8,006 bases of DNA from Thermoplasmata archaeon (GTDB taxonomy: Archaea; Thermoplasmatota; Thermoplasmata; Lutacidiplasmatales; UBA184). Both the position numbers and the translations under genes were made by a program. The notes beneath the pieces are model-generated. The model made no database searches and had not been told where the DNA came from. It saw only the letters and a program-made list of their open reading frames with translations. This document shows positions 1 to 6,676 of this stretch, piece after piece. The first letter of the stretch is position 1, and every line of letters starts with the position of its first letter. The stretch covers positions 1-8,006 of the forward strand of contig JAJYUO010000055.1 in the NCBI GenBank assembly GCA_021792485.1, given 5' to 3'.

Positions 1-538
1 CGAGGTACCGGGCGGCCTTGCGGACCGCGCGGGAGCGGTGGGAGAGCTCGTTCTTCGCGGCTGCGGGAACCTGGGCGAACGTCTTCGTCCATCCGCGCGG
101 GATGAAGATCGGGTCGTAGCCGAACCCCGCCGTGCCACGGGGGCGCGGAGCGATGGAGCCGCGGACGGAACCGGTGAAGACCCTGGTGCGGCCGCCGATC
201 CGAAGCCCCGCGGCCGCGCGGAACTCGGCGAGGCGCGAACGGTGGCGAAGGAGTTCGAGCATCGGGCCGAATCCCCACGCGGACAGGAAATGCGCGCTGT
301 ACACGCCGGGGAACCCGGCGAGGGAGTTGATGAAGAGGCCGGAGTCCTCGACCAGGACGTTTCCCGGGACATCCCGCACGGCCGCGAGCTTCGCCCGTAC
401 CACCGTCGCGAGGTCGTCGGCCTGAGGTTCAAGGAGGCGTCTTCGCCGCCAACGGACGGAGATGCCGTACGGGGCAGCGATCTCGCGGACCTCGCGCGCC
501 TTTCCCGGGTTCGTGCTGACAAACGTGAGGGGGATCAC
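1..538 (-). CDS. rdgB: XTP/dITP pyrophosphatase (RdgB/HAM1 family), 3' end cut by window edge
   Basis: Cytosolic house-cleaning enzyme. The family hydrolyses non-canonical purine triphosphates (XTP, dITP/ITP) to monophosphate and pyrophosphate and so keeps deaminated bases out of DNA and RNA. I translated 179 codons up to the edge. The N-terminal nucleotide-binding block is FVSTNPGKAREV (residues 6-17, with the expected Lys13 and Glu16). Then come LEPQADDL (36-43), the core VEDSGLFINSLAGFPGVYSA (63-82, with the likely catalytic Asp65), GFGYDPIFIP (138-147) and the C-terminal KNELSHRSRAVRKAARYL (162-179). Family members run about 185-200 residues, so only a few C-terminal residues should be missing. 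The start is a GTG, chosen because FVSTN follows at the usual distance and a GGTGA site lies 6 nt upstream. It starts just after the nitroreductase stop, so the two are probably co-transcribed. The EDSGLF form, not DDSGL, resembles archaeal members. Family assignment is firm; exact substrate preference is known from the family only. Confidence 0.93.
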   Translation of the reverse strand, partial: MIPLTFVSTNPGKAREVREIAAPYGISVRWRRRRLLEPQADDLATVVRAKLAAVRDVPGNVLVEDSGLFINSLAGFPGVYSAHFLSAWGFGPMLELLRHRSRLAEFRAAAGLRIGGRTRVFTGSVRGSIAPRPRGTAGFGYDPIFIPRGWTKTFAQVPAAAKNELSHRSRAVRKAARYL

Positions 539-544
539 GCCGCC

Positions 545-550
545 TCACCA
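545..550 (-). promoter_or_regulatory. GGTGA-type Shine-Dalgarno for rdgB, overlapping the nitroreductase stop
   Basis: On the minus strand the last codons of the nitroreductase read TGG TGA GGC, which also spell GGTGA(GG). This lies 6 nt before the GTG start of rdgB. GGTGA matches the archaeal 16S anti-Shine-Dalgarno well and supports the GTG start. Because the site overlaps the upstream stop codon, translation of the two genes is probably coupled. Confidence 0.6.
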
Positions 551-1087
551 GGGGTAGGAATCGTAGGCGATGATCTCGTCCGGGCTCTTGCGGCCCCCGT
601 CGGCCTCGGTCGGACTGCCGTGACCGTTCGGCTCGGCGGGGTAGCCCATCGGGATCACGGCGATCGGGTGGACCCCCTCGGGTACCCCGAGGACGGAGCG
701 GACCTTCTCCTCGTTGAAATCGACCATCCAATTCGTCCCGAGCCCCTCCGCTTCGGCCGCGAGCTGAAGCGAGTGGATCGCGACGGCGACGTCGAGCGGA
801 TAGGCCGAGATGTAGCCGCCGACGGTGATGGGAATGTCCTCCTCGACGGCGAAGGCGACGATGATGACGGGCGCGTCCCCGACGATCTTCCGGCGGGAGA
901 CCGCCTGGGTCAGCAGGCGCTTCTGCTCGTCGTCGCGGACCACGACGAACCTCCAGGGCTGGAGGTTCCGCTGCGAAGGGCTCAGCCGGGCCGCCGCCAG
1001 GACGTTCTTCAGCGTTTCCGGGGGCAACGGTCGGGGCTGGAACTGGTACGTACTCCTCAGGGAGCGTATCGCCTCTTCGACGTCCAT
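545..1087 (-). CDS. nitroreductase family protein (FMN-dependent oxidoreductase)
   Basis: A 180-residue cytosolic flavoprotein of the nitroreductase superfamily. Members bind FMN at a homodimer interface and use NAD(P)H to reduce nitro compounds, quinones or flavins. Visible marks are the N-terminal AIRSLRST (6-13, FMN-phosphate-binding Arg/Ser positions), SPSQRNLQPWRFVVV (36-50, the classic family signature), the dimer-core helix DVAVAIHSLQLAAEAEGLGTNW (99-120), the glycine turn PIAVIPMGYPAE (141-152) and the C-terminal RKSPDEIIAYDSY (166-178). Length is normal for the small archaeal and bacterial subfamily. The ATG start fits the beginning of the domain, with only a weak GGA-type ribosome site before it. 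It lies 6 bp upstream of rdgB and 168 bp downstream of the membrane-protein gene, with a TATA-like box in that gap. The physiological substrate cannot be read from sequence; a role in nitro-compound, quinone or FMN metabolism are all possible. Confidence 0.9.
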   Translation of the reverse strand: MDVEEAIRSLRSTYQFQPRPLPPETLKNVLAAARLSPSQRNLQPWRFVVVRDDEQKRLLTQAVSRRKIVGDAPVIIVAFAVEEDIPITVGGYISAYPLDVAVAIHSLQLAAEAEGLGTNWMVDFNEEKVRSVLGVPEGVHPIAVIPMGYPAEPNGHGSPTEADGGRKSPDEIIAYDSYPW

Positions 1088-1167
1088 GAAGTCCTTTGCA
1101 AGAGCGGGTCGAGCGAACGCTGTCCGGGGATTACCCCTCGGTGGAAGTCGGAGACATTCGGCCGGTT

Positions 1168-1218
1168 GGAGGCTCGGCCTACCATAAAGGCTTTCGCTGT
1201 CCGCCGGGGAGGCTCGGC
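1168..1218 (-). repeat. 11-bp direct repeat flanking the nitroreductase promoter
   Basis: The plus-strand sequence GGAGGCTCGGC occurs at 1168-1178 and again at 1208-1218, 40 bp apart. The two copies bracket the TATA-like box at 1181-1190. One copy would lie just upstream of the box and one between the box and the predicted transcript start, a layout that could serve a regulator. In GC-rich DNA an 11-bp match this close is uncommon but possible by chance. Confidence 0.4.
1181..1190 (-). promoter_or_regulatory. putative archaeal promoter (TATA-like box) for the nitroreductase-rdgB unit
   Basis: On the minus strand the gap reads GCGAAAG followed by CCTTTATGGT. An A-rich element (BRE-like) sits directly before a TTTAT core, the only AT-rich patch of this kind in an otherwise GC-rich gap. 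The archaeal spacing of about 25 bp would put the transcript start near 1160, giving a 5' leader of about 70 nt before the ATG at 1087. Recognised by eye only. Confidence 0.45.
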
Positions 1219-1220
1219 GG
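1201..1220 (-). terminator. possible hairpin downstream of the DUF998-like gene
   Basis: A perfect 6-bp stem, CCGCCG paired with CGGCGG, encloses an 8-base loop, 36 bp past the stop of the membrane-protein gene. No T-rich tract follows at once; the next AT-rich stretch is the TTTAT of the nitroreductase promoter. Archaeal terminators usually depend on T-tracts more than on hairpins, so this may be only a fold of GC-rich DNA. It overlaps one copy of the 11-bp direct repeat. Confidence 0.2.
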
Positions 1221-1255
1221 CTGCCCTCGCTCCGGCTTCGCCGCGCACCGTCCGC

Positions 1256-2890
1256 TCAAACCGACGGCGACGGGTCGATCCGACGCGCCGAGCCGCGGCT
1301 CGGGTGCCGAAGCACGCGTATGCAGACGAGCGCGATCCATAGGAAGGGGGCGACGACGATCAGGCGCTCGAGCCCTCCGAACCCGAATCCGGACCCGTAG
1401 TTGACCCACTGGGCCACGCCGACGATCTCGGGCCGCGCGAGCAGGACGACCCACGCCAGCGCGAAGAGCCCGGAAACCAGGGTGTAGACGGTCCAGCCTT
1501 GGCCCCACGGCGATCGCCCGGCCGCCAGAGCCACCCCGAAGGCGATCACGGCCACCGCCGCGAGAAGGAAGGCGACCGCGGCGAATCCGATGTGCAGATT
1601 CAGAAGCGTGTCCTCCGGCGTCAGCCCGACGCCCGCCGCTCCCATCCCGCCGATCGCGAGTAGGACGAAACCCGCGGTCGCCCATCCGTTCGGGGGAAAG
1701 GCTCGTCGGACGAAGAACGCGCCCGCGACCAGCGCGATGCCGAAGAGGACGATCGAGTAGTTGAACGCGGGCCACCACGGCGAAAACGGCCATGGAAAAT
1801 GGATCGAGAGGTAGCTGTCGTACGGCGGGTTCCCGGTCGCGTATCCCGCGCTGCCGAGGGCGCTGATCGGGGTCGTCAGCGGGTCGTAGCAACCGCCGAA
1901 ATTGGAGCACGGGTACGCGAGTTGGGCCGCGACCATGACGAGGACGAACGAGAGCAGTCCGAGGAGCCACGTCAGGGCCCCGTAGATCTCCCACCGGCGC
2001 GCCGAAGACGGATGGCGAACCTCCGACGGCGTGGGACCGCGCCCCCGCGGTCGCCGCAGCACGCGGAGGGCGAAGATCGCGAGCCACACGAGCGGAGCGA
2101 CGATGATCATCCGCTCGACGCCGCCGTAGCCGAATCCTCCGCCAAATCGCGGCCACGCCGGAAGGATCCCGACCGAGGGCAGAACCAGCAGGACCACCCA
2201 GGCGAGGGAGAAGAGGCCGGACGCGATCGTGTACGTTGACCAGCTGCGATTCCAAGAGCGATGGCCGACCATCGAGATCCCGATGAGCAAGGTGGCGAGC
2301 CCGGCTCCCAGGAACGCAAGGAGCGCGAAACCGGCGTGGGCGGCGAGGAGGGTGTCCTCCGGGACGACGCCCACGCCCGCAGCGGCCAGCCCGGAGAGGG
2401 CGAGTATGCCGATCCCGACGGCAGCGAGCGTTGTTCGCGGGAACGCCCGGAAGCTCAGCAATGCCCCCGCGAACAGGAACGTCCCGAGGACGAAGATGGA
2501 GTAGTTGAAGACCGGCCATAGGTAGGAGAACGGCCACGGGTAGGCGACCCCGCCGTAGGAGAACGTCGGGGGGCTGCCCAAGAATCCCCCGCTCCCCAGA
2601 TTGCTGATCGGGTCGGTCAAGAGGTTGTAGCAACCCCCGTGGTTGGCGCATCCGTACGCTGCCTGGACGACGAACAGCGTCACCGCGAACTGAACGATCC
2701 CGATCAGCCAAAGCCAGGCGCCGTACGTCTCCCAGACGCTTTCGATCGGGACCTCCGGTGCAGCCGCGGGGGACGGTGGCGGGCTCATGCTGCGCCGGAA
2801 TGGTTCGTCTGGGTAGAAGAACTCGAGGGACGCGAGGCAGGCGCTTCGGGCGCGGTTTCCGACCGCGGGATCACCGATAGCGGCCGGCAT
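1256..2890 (-). CDS. tandem-duplicated DUF998-like 12-TM membrane protein
   Basis: Function unknown. The 544-residue product is two homologous halves about 247 residues apart, each with about six predicted membrane helices. Matching blocks are GCANHGGCYNLLTDPISNLG (80-99) with a PCSNFGGCYDPLTTPISALG copy near 327-346, then VFNYSIFVLG/AFNYSIVLFG, GVGVVPEDTLLAAHAGFA/GVGLTPEDTLLNLHIGFA, YTIASGLFSLAWVVLL/YTLVSGLFALAWVVLL, and a closing GGVERMIIVAP/GGLERLIVVAP helix. The PIS.LG motif, the following N-Y helix and the G..PEDT...H motif resemble DUF998 proteins, which usually have one such unit of about 200 residues. Each half has a C-x5-C pair (Cys81/Cys87, Cys328/Cys334) in the first loop, a possible disulphide or metal site. 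The start is uncertain. ATG at 2890 has a TATA-like box about 25 bp upstream, as for a leaderless transcript, but the first 34 residues are not membrane-like, and ATG at 2788 (MSPPPSP) begins just before the first helix. Neither has a clear ribosome site. It diverges from smc. Confidence 0.75.
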   Translation of the reverse strand: MPAAIGDPAVGNRARSACLASLEFFYPDEPFRRSMSPPPSPAAAPEVPIESVWETYGAWLWLIGIVQFAVTLFVVQAAYGCANHGGCYNLLTDPISNLGSGGFLGSPPTFSYGGVAYPWPFSYLWPVFNYSIFVLGTFLFAGALLSFRAFPRTTLAAVGIGILALSGLAAAGVGVVPEDTLLAAHAGFALLAFLGAGLATLLIGISMVGHRSWNRSWSTYTIASGLFSLAWVVLLVLPSVGILPAWPRFGGGFGYGGVERMIIVAPLVWLAIFALRVLRRPRGRGPTPSEVRHPSSARRWEIYGALTWLLGLLSFVLVMVAAQLAYPCSNFGGCYDPLTTPISALGSAGYATGNPPYDSYLSIHFPWPFSPWWPAFNYSIVLFGIALVAGAFFVRRAFPPNGWATAGFVLLAIGGMGAAGVGLTPEDTLLNLHIGFAAVAFLLAAVAVIAFGVALAAGRSPWGQGWTVYTLVSGLFALAWVVLLARPEIVGVAQWVNYGSGFGFGGLERLIVVAPFLWIALVCIRVLRHPSRGSARRIDPSPSV

Positions 2891-2910
2891 GCTTCCGCTC
2901 GGACCATACG

Positions 2911-2919
2911 GTTAAATAT
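2911..2919. promoter_or_regulatory. shared TATA-like box in the smc / membrane-protein divergent region
   Basis: GTTAAATAT is the only strongly AT-rich stretch in the 129-bp region between the divergent genes. Read on the plus strand, GTTAAATA differs from the archaeal TATA consensus TTTA(A/T)ATA only at its first base. It would start smc transcription near 2941, leaving a leader of about 80 nt. Read on the minus strand it is ATATTTAAC, a poorer match, but its centre is 25 bp from the ATG at 2890. A TATA core is nearly symmetric, so one box could serve both directions. No convincing BRE element settles the orientation. Confidence 0.5.
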
Positions 2920-2946
2920 GGCGGACAGGGCTGATGAACTCCCGCC

Positions 2947-2962
2947 GACAATTGTCTGACAA
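2947..2962. promoter_or_regulatory. candidate operator: GACAA/TTGTC cluster in the smc leader
   Basis: Three copies of one 5-mer in alternating orientation lie in 16 bp: GACAA (2947-2951), TTGTC (2952-2956) and GACAA (2958-2962). The first two make a perfect 10-bp palindrome, GACAATTGTC. The last two make TTGTC-T-GACAA with a one-base centre. They lie just downstream of the predicted smc transcript start, where a bound protein would block transcription. The regulator, if any, is unknown. Confidence 0.35.
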
Positions 2963-3006
2963 ACAGGCGATCGAGGTCGGCGGACGCGGCAACCGCGCGC
3001 TCACAC

Positions 3007-3016
3007 GGGAGAAGGA
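3007..3016 (+). promoter_or_regulatory. Shine-Dalgarno region for smc
   Basis: The purine run GGGAGAAGGA ends 3 nt before the smc ATG, and its GGGAG part lies 8 nt before it, a workable distance. It supports ATG 3020 as the start, in agreement with the conserved SMC N-terminus that begins at once after it. Confidence 0.6.
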
Positions 3017-3019
3017 ACG

Positions 3020-6000
3020 ATGCACCTGAAGCGCCTCAAACTACGGAACTTCAAGTCATTCGCCGGCTCGACCGAGATCCCATTCGAGCCGGGCCTGACG
3101 GGCGTCGCCGGGCCCAACGGGATGGGGAAGTCGAACATCTCGGACGCGATCCTCTTCGTGCTTGGTCCGACGAGTTCGAAGGCGCTGCGGGCCGAGCGAC
3201 TCACGCATCTGTTCTTCAACGGCGGTTCCTCCAAGAAGCCCGCGACGGAATGCGAGGTCAGCCTCGTGTTCGACAACGCCGACAAGATGTTGCCCGTCGA
3301 AGCCCCGGAGGTCGAGATCACCCGGTACGTCAAGCTCGCGCCGAGCGATCCGGACGGCTACTACTCCTACTTCTACGTCAACGGGAAGCGCACGACCCAG
3401 GGGGAGATCGACTCGATCCTCTCGCACGCCCGTCTCTCGGGCGATGGCTACAACATGGTCCAGCAGGGGGACGTCAACCGCATGGTCGCCATGGGGCCGA
3501 TTCCCCGCCGGGAGCTGCTCGAGCGCCTCGCGGGAATCTCTCAGTTCGACGAGGAACTCGCGCGCGCGCAGACGAAGCGCACCGACCTTGATGCGAACCT
3601 CGACCGCATCCGTACGATCCTGACCGAGGTGAAGAGCCACCTCTCGTCCCTGGAAGATCAGCGCGCTCAGGCTCTCAAGTACCGCGAGGTCCAGGAAGAA
3701 AAGCGGCGAAACGAAGCCCGTCTCGCGCGCGCCGACCATCTGATGGCCCGCCAGGAGGTCGAGACGTGCCGCGCCCAGGTCGAAGGCTCGCGCGCGGCGA
3801 TCGAGAGCCTCTCCGAGGACCACCGGCGCCTCACGGCGGAGAAGGATTCCCTTTCGACGCGGATCCAGCAGCTCAACCAAGAGATCGCGAAGGCCGGCGG
3901 GGAGGAAGCCAAGAAGTTCCGCACCGAGCTGGACGAAAAGACCCTCGCCCACGCGCGGCTCCAGTCCGACCTCGAGCATTCGGAGGATGCCCTCCAGCAG
4001 CTCCGGACAACGGTCGACGAGCTCGCGCGCCAGATCGCCGCGGACGAGAAGGAGCTCGCGAAGTATTCGGCCGACGAGACCCAGCGGGCCGAGGCCCTCG
4101 CCGCGGCGACCGCCGAAGGCGAAGAGGCGGCGAAGTCTCTCGCCGAGCTGACCGGCGGCTCCGACCACTCGCAAAAGAAGCTCGCCGGCGCGCGCAAGCG
4201 CCAGCTCGAGCTCGAGCGCCAGCAATCGGAGAAGCAGCAGGCGTGGAAGGCGGCGGTCGAGAAGCGCGAAGCGGCGAAGGCCGCCGTGGAGAACGCGGAG
4301 CGAGCCCAGGCGCAGGCCGAGGACGACCACCGGACCCGCAGCGTCGAGGTCAAAGACCTCGAACTCCGCGTGCGCGAGGCCGGTCCCGGAGGGGGCAAGG
4401 GCGCCTCGACCGGCGATCTCCAAAAGGAACTCTTCCAGCTCAAGAACAAGGAGAAGGCGCTCACCGCCGAGGCCGATCGCCTCGGCCGAGAGCTCCTCGA
4501 AGCGAACCGCCAGTACATGGCCTTGGACGCGCGGCTCAAGGTCCGGGCCGAATCGGGCCGCCCGGGCGCCTACACCGCCGTCGACTACATCCTCTCGCAG
4601 CGGAACCTCGGTAAGATCTCGGGCATCCGCGGGACCGTCGAGGAACTCGCTCGCTACGACGCGAAGTACCAGACCGCCCTCGAGGTCGCTGCCGGCGCCC
4701 GGCTCCAAGCGATCGTCGTCGAGAGCGACCAGATCGCCGAGGAGTGCATCCGCCTTCTGCGATCGGAGAACCGCGGACGCGCGACGTTCCTTCCGCTCAA
4801 CAAGATCCTCCCCAACCGACCGAAGGGCAAGTCCCTCCTCTCCGTGCAAGCGCCCGGCGCGATCGGATTCGCGCTCGATTTGGTGAAGTTCGACGAAGAG
4901 CTCCGCCCCGCCTTCTGGTACGTCTTCGGAGAGACCGTCGTCTTCGACGACCTGTCGCACGCGCGCGCCCAGATGGGCGGCGTTCGTCTCGTGACGATGG
5001 CCGGGGACCTCATCGAGGCGACCGGCGCGATGACCGGCGGCTCGTTCGACAAGTCGAAGTCGGGCCGCGCGCACGAGACCGCCGCGGAACTCAAGCGCCT
5101 CGGCGACGAGGTCACGAGCAAGAGCGCGGCCGAGAATGCGGCGCGCGCCGAGCTCGCCAAGGTCGTCGAGCGGATCCGGGAGATCTCGACCGAGCTGTCG
5201 AAGCGATCGATCGAGGCGAGCGCCCACGAGTCGAACCGCCAGGTGCTCGACCGCGAGCTCGCCCAGGCTCGGCAGCGCCTCGCCGAGGCCGCCCAGCGGA
5301 TCCGGGCCGCGGCGGACGACCACACCGCATCAACGAAATTGCTCGCCGAAGCGGAGTCGCTCGTCGCGTCGCTCAACCAGGAGCTGGAGGCCCTCACCGC
5401 TCAGGTCGCCGCGTCGCGCGAGGAGTTCCTGAGCCACCTCCCGAGCCAAGCCTCCCAGCGCATCCGCGAGCTCCAGCAGGCCGTGCAGGCCTCGACCGAC
5501 AGCCGCGTGCGCCTTTCCGGCGAACTCGAGGCGATCCGTACCTCGATTTCGGCGCTCCGTCAGCGCCTCGCCGAGGAGCAGGAACGGCTCGCGAGCGGCC
5601 AGCAGGAGATCGCCGCGCGCACGAAGGAGATCGCTCGGGCTCAGAAGGCGGTCGTCCAGGCGAAGGCGGCGGTCGACGCGCTCAAGCAGGTCGAGGAGCG
5701 GCAGGGCTTTGCGGCCCGGGAGCTCCAGGATTCGAAGCACGCACTCGACGCCCAACTCGTCGCGCTCGTCGAGAAGCTCGCCACCGTGGCGAGCCAGCTC
5801 GAGACGCGGCGCTCGATGCTCGGGCAGGAGGAAACGCGGGCCCAGCTCGCCGAGCAGCGGCTGGCCGAGATCACCGAAGCGCTGCGCGAGTTCCCCGAGC
5901 CGGAGGCGGACGAGAAGCCGATCCCCGTGGACGAATTGAAGCGGACGATCGCGACGCTCGAAGCGCAGCTCACGGCGATGGGATCCGTCAATCTGCGCGC

Positions 6001-6676
6001 CCTGGAGGAGTTCGATCAGGAGAAGGCGCGCGTCGACGAATTCGAGGGCGAGGTCGCCCGGCTCACCGCCGAGAAGACGGAGCTCGTCAAACTCGTCGGC
6101 GAAGTCGAGGAGAAGAAGCGGGCCAAGATTTCCGAGGTCGTGGGGCAGGTAAACACCTCCTACGCCGAAATCTACCGCGAACTATCGGGGGGTGGCGAGG
6201 GCAGCCTCGCCCTAGAAAACCCGAAGGACCCTCTGGCCGGCGGGCTCCTCATCCATGCGCAGCCGATCGGCAAGACGGTCCACCGCCTCGAGGCGCTTTC
6301 CGGGGGGGAGAAGTCGCTCGCGAGCCTCGCGTTCATCCTCGCCCTCCAGCGGTACGATCCGAGTCCGCTCTACGTCTTCGATGAGGTCGACCAGAGCCTG
6401 GACGGCATCAATGCCGAGTACGTCGGGCGCCTGCTCGCCCGCAACGCCGAGCGGGCGCAGTTCGTGGTGATCTCCTTGCGCAAGGTCACGCTGAAGTTTG
6501 CCCACCGCCTCTACGGAGTGACCATGCGGGGCGACGGATGCTCCCGCGTCGTCGGCCTGCGCCTGGACGACATCCGCGACGTCGATGAGAAGGGATCGGA
6601 GCCCACGCGCGGCCGTGCCGGGCCGGCCCCGACGCCCGCGGACGCCCCAACCCTTTCGGTCCCGGGGGCCCGATGA
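3020..6676 (+). CDS. smc: chromosome segregation protein SMC (condensin ATPase)
   Basis: Complete 1218-residue SMC, the ATP-driven arm of the prokaryotic condensin ring that organises and segregates chromosomes with ScpA and ScpB. It opens with MHLKRLKLRNFKSF, the usual SMC start. In order: Walker A GPNGMGKS (31-38), the Q-loop region with MVQQGDV (146-152), coiled coil about 170-510, hinge about 515-675 (KISGIRGTVEEL near 532, closing with GAMTGGS near 669-675), returning coil about 690-1050 with the conserved GSVNLRALEEF block near 990, ABC signature LSGGEKS (1093-1099), Walker B LYVFDEVD with Asp1121 and catalytic Glu1122, and D-loop SLD. The switch region reads VVISLRKVTLKFAHRLYGVTM, with Leu where bacterial SMCs have His, as in archaeal and eukaryotic homologues. 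The last ~30 residues are a Pro/Ala-rich tail. Walker A has Met35 where Ser is usual; the essential Gly-Lys-Ser is intact. A Gly-rich break near 453-463 interrupts the first coil. It is first gene of the smc-scpA-scpB operon. Confidence 0.98.
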   Translation: MHLKRLKLRNFKSFAGSTEIPFEPGLTGVAGPNGMGKSNISDAILFVLGPTSSKALRAERLTHLFFNGGSSKKPATECEVSLVFDNADKMLPVEAPEVEITRYVKLAPSDPDGYYSYFYVNGKRTTQGEIDSILSHARLSGDGYNMVQQGDVNRMVAMGPIPRRELLERLAGISQFDEELARAQTKRTDLDANLDRIRTILTEVKSHLSSLEDQRAQALKYREVQEEKRRNEARLARADHLMARQEVETCRAQVEGSRAAIESLSEDHRRLTAEKDSLSTRIQQLNQEIAKAGGEEAKKFRTELDEKTLAHARLQSDLEHSEDALQQLRTTVDELARQIAADEKELAKYSADETQRAEALAAATAEGEEAAKSLAELTGGSDHSQKKLAGARKRQLELERQQSEKQQAWKAAVEKREAAKAAVENAERAQAQAEDDHRTRSVEVKDLELRVREAGPGGGKGASTGDLQKELFQLKNKEKALTAEADRLGRELLEANRQYMALDARLKVRAESGRPGAYTAVDYILSQRNLGKISGIRGTVEELARYDAKYQTALEVAAGARLQAIVVESDQIAEECIRLLRSENRGRATFLPLNKILPNRPKGKSLLSVQAPGAIGFALDLVKFDEELRPAFWYVFGETVVFDDLSHARAQMGGVRLVTMAGDLIEATGAMTGGSFDKSKSGRAHETAAELKRLGDEVTSKSAAENAARAELAKVVERIREISTELSKRSIEASAHESNRQVLDRELAQARQRLAEAAQRIRAAADDHTASTKLLAEAESLVASLNQELEALTAQVAASREEFLSHLPSQASQRIRELQQAVQASTDSRVRLSGELEAIRTSISALRQRLAEEQERLASGQQEIAARTKEIARAQKAVVQAKAAVDALKQVEERQGFAARELQDSKHALDAQLVALVEKLATVASQLETRRSMLGQEETRAQLAEQRLAEITEALREFPEPEADEKPIPVDELKRTIATLEAQLTAMGSVNLRALEEFDQEKARVDEFEGEVARLTAEKTELVKLVGEVEEKKRAKISEVVGQVNTSYAEIYRELSGGGEGSLALENPKDPLAGGLLIHAQPIGKTVHRLEALSGGEKSLASLAFILALQRYDPSPLYVFDEVDQSLDGINAEYVGRLLARNAERAQFVVISLRKVTLKFAHRLYGVTMRGDGCSRVVGLRLDDIRDVDEKGSEPTRGRAGPAPTPADAPTLSVPGAR

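Noticed and set aside
38..1342. Long plus-strand open frame (434 codons) across the left end
   Set aside because: It runs antisense to the rdgB and nitroreductase genes, whose family motifs are clear. Its product is Arg/Asp/Gly-rich without motifs, as expected from high-GC shadow frames.
1179..2711. Long minus-strand open frame (510 codons) overlapping the membrane protein
   Set aside because: Out of frame with the membrane protein, whose two halves repeat in detail. The product is Arg-rich with no recognisable domain.
2934..3029. 31-codon upstream frame beginning ATG AAC TCC and overlapping the smc start
   Set aside because: Could be a leader peptide, but its ATG lies only about 18 bp from the TATA-like box, before the expected transcript start near 2941, and there is no ribosome site.
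3700..4500. Many GAG/CTC-rich near-repeats in smc
   Set aside because: They come from biased Glu, Leu, Arg and Ala codons of the coiled coil, not from a DNA repeat family.
3056..5323. 755-codon minus-strand open frame inside smc
   Set aside because: Lies antisense to the well-supported SMC frame; the Leu/Arg/Glu-rich product mirrors the coiled-coil codons on the other strand.
4744..6384. 546-codon plus-strand open frame inside smc
   Set aside because: Shifted frame over the SMC hinge, coil and head. Arg/Gly-rich with no motif, and a real SMC motif is present in the other frame all along.
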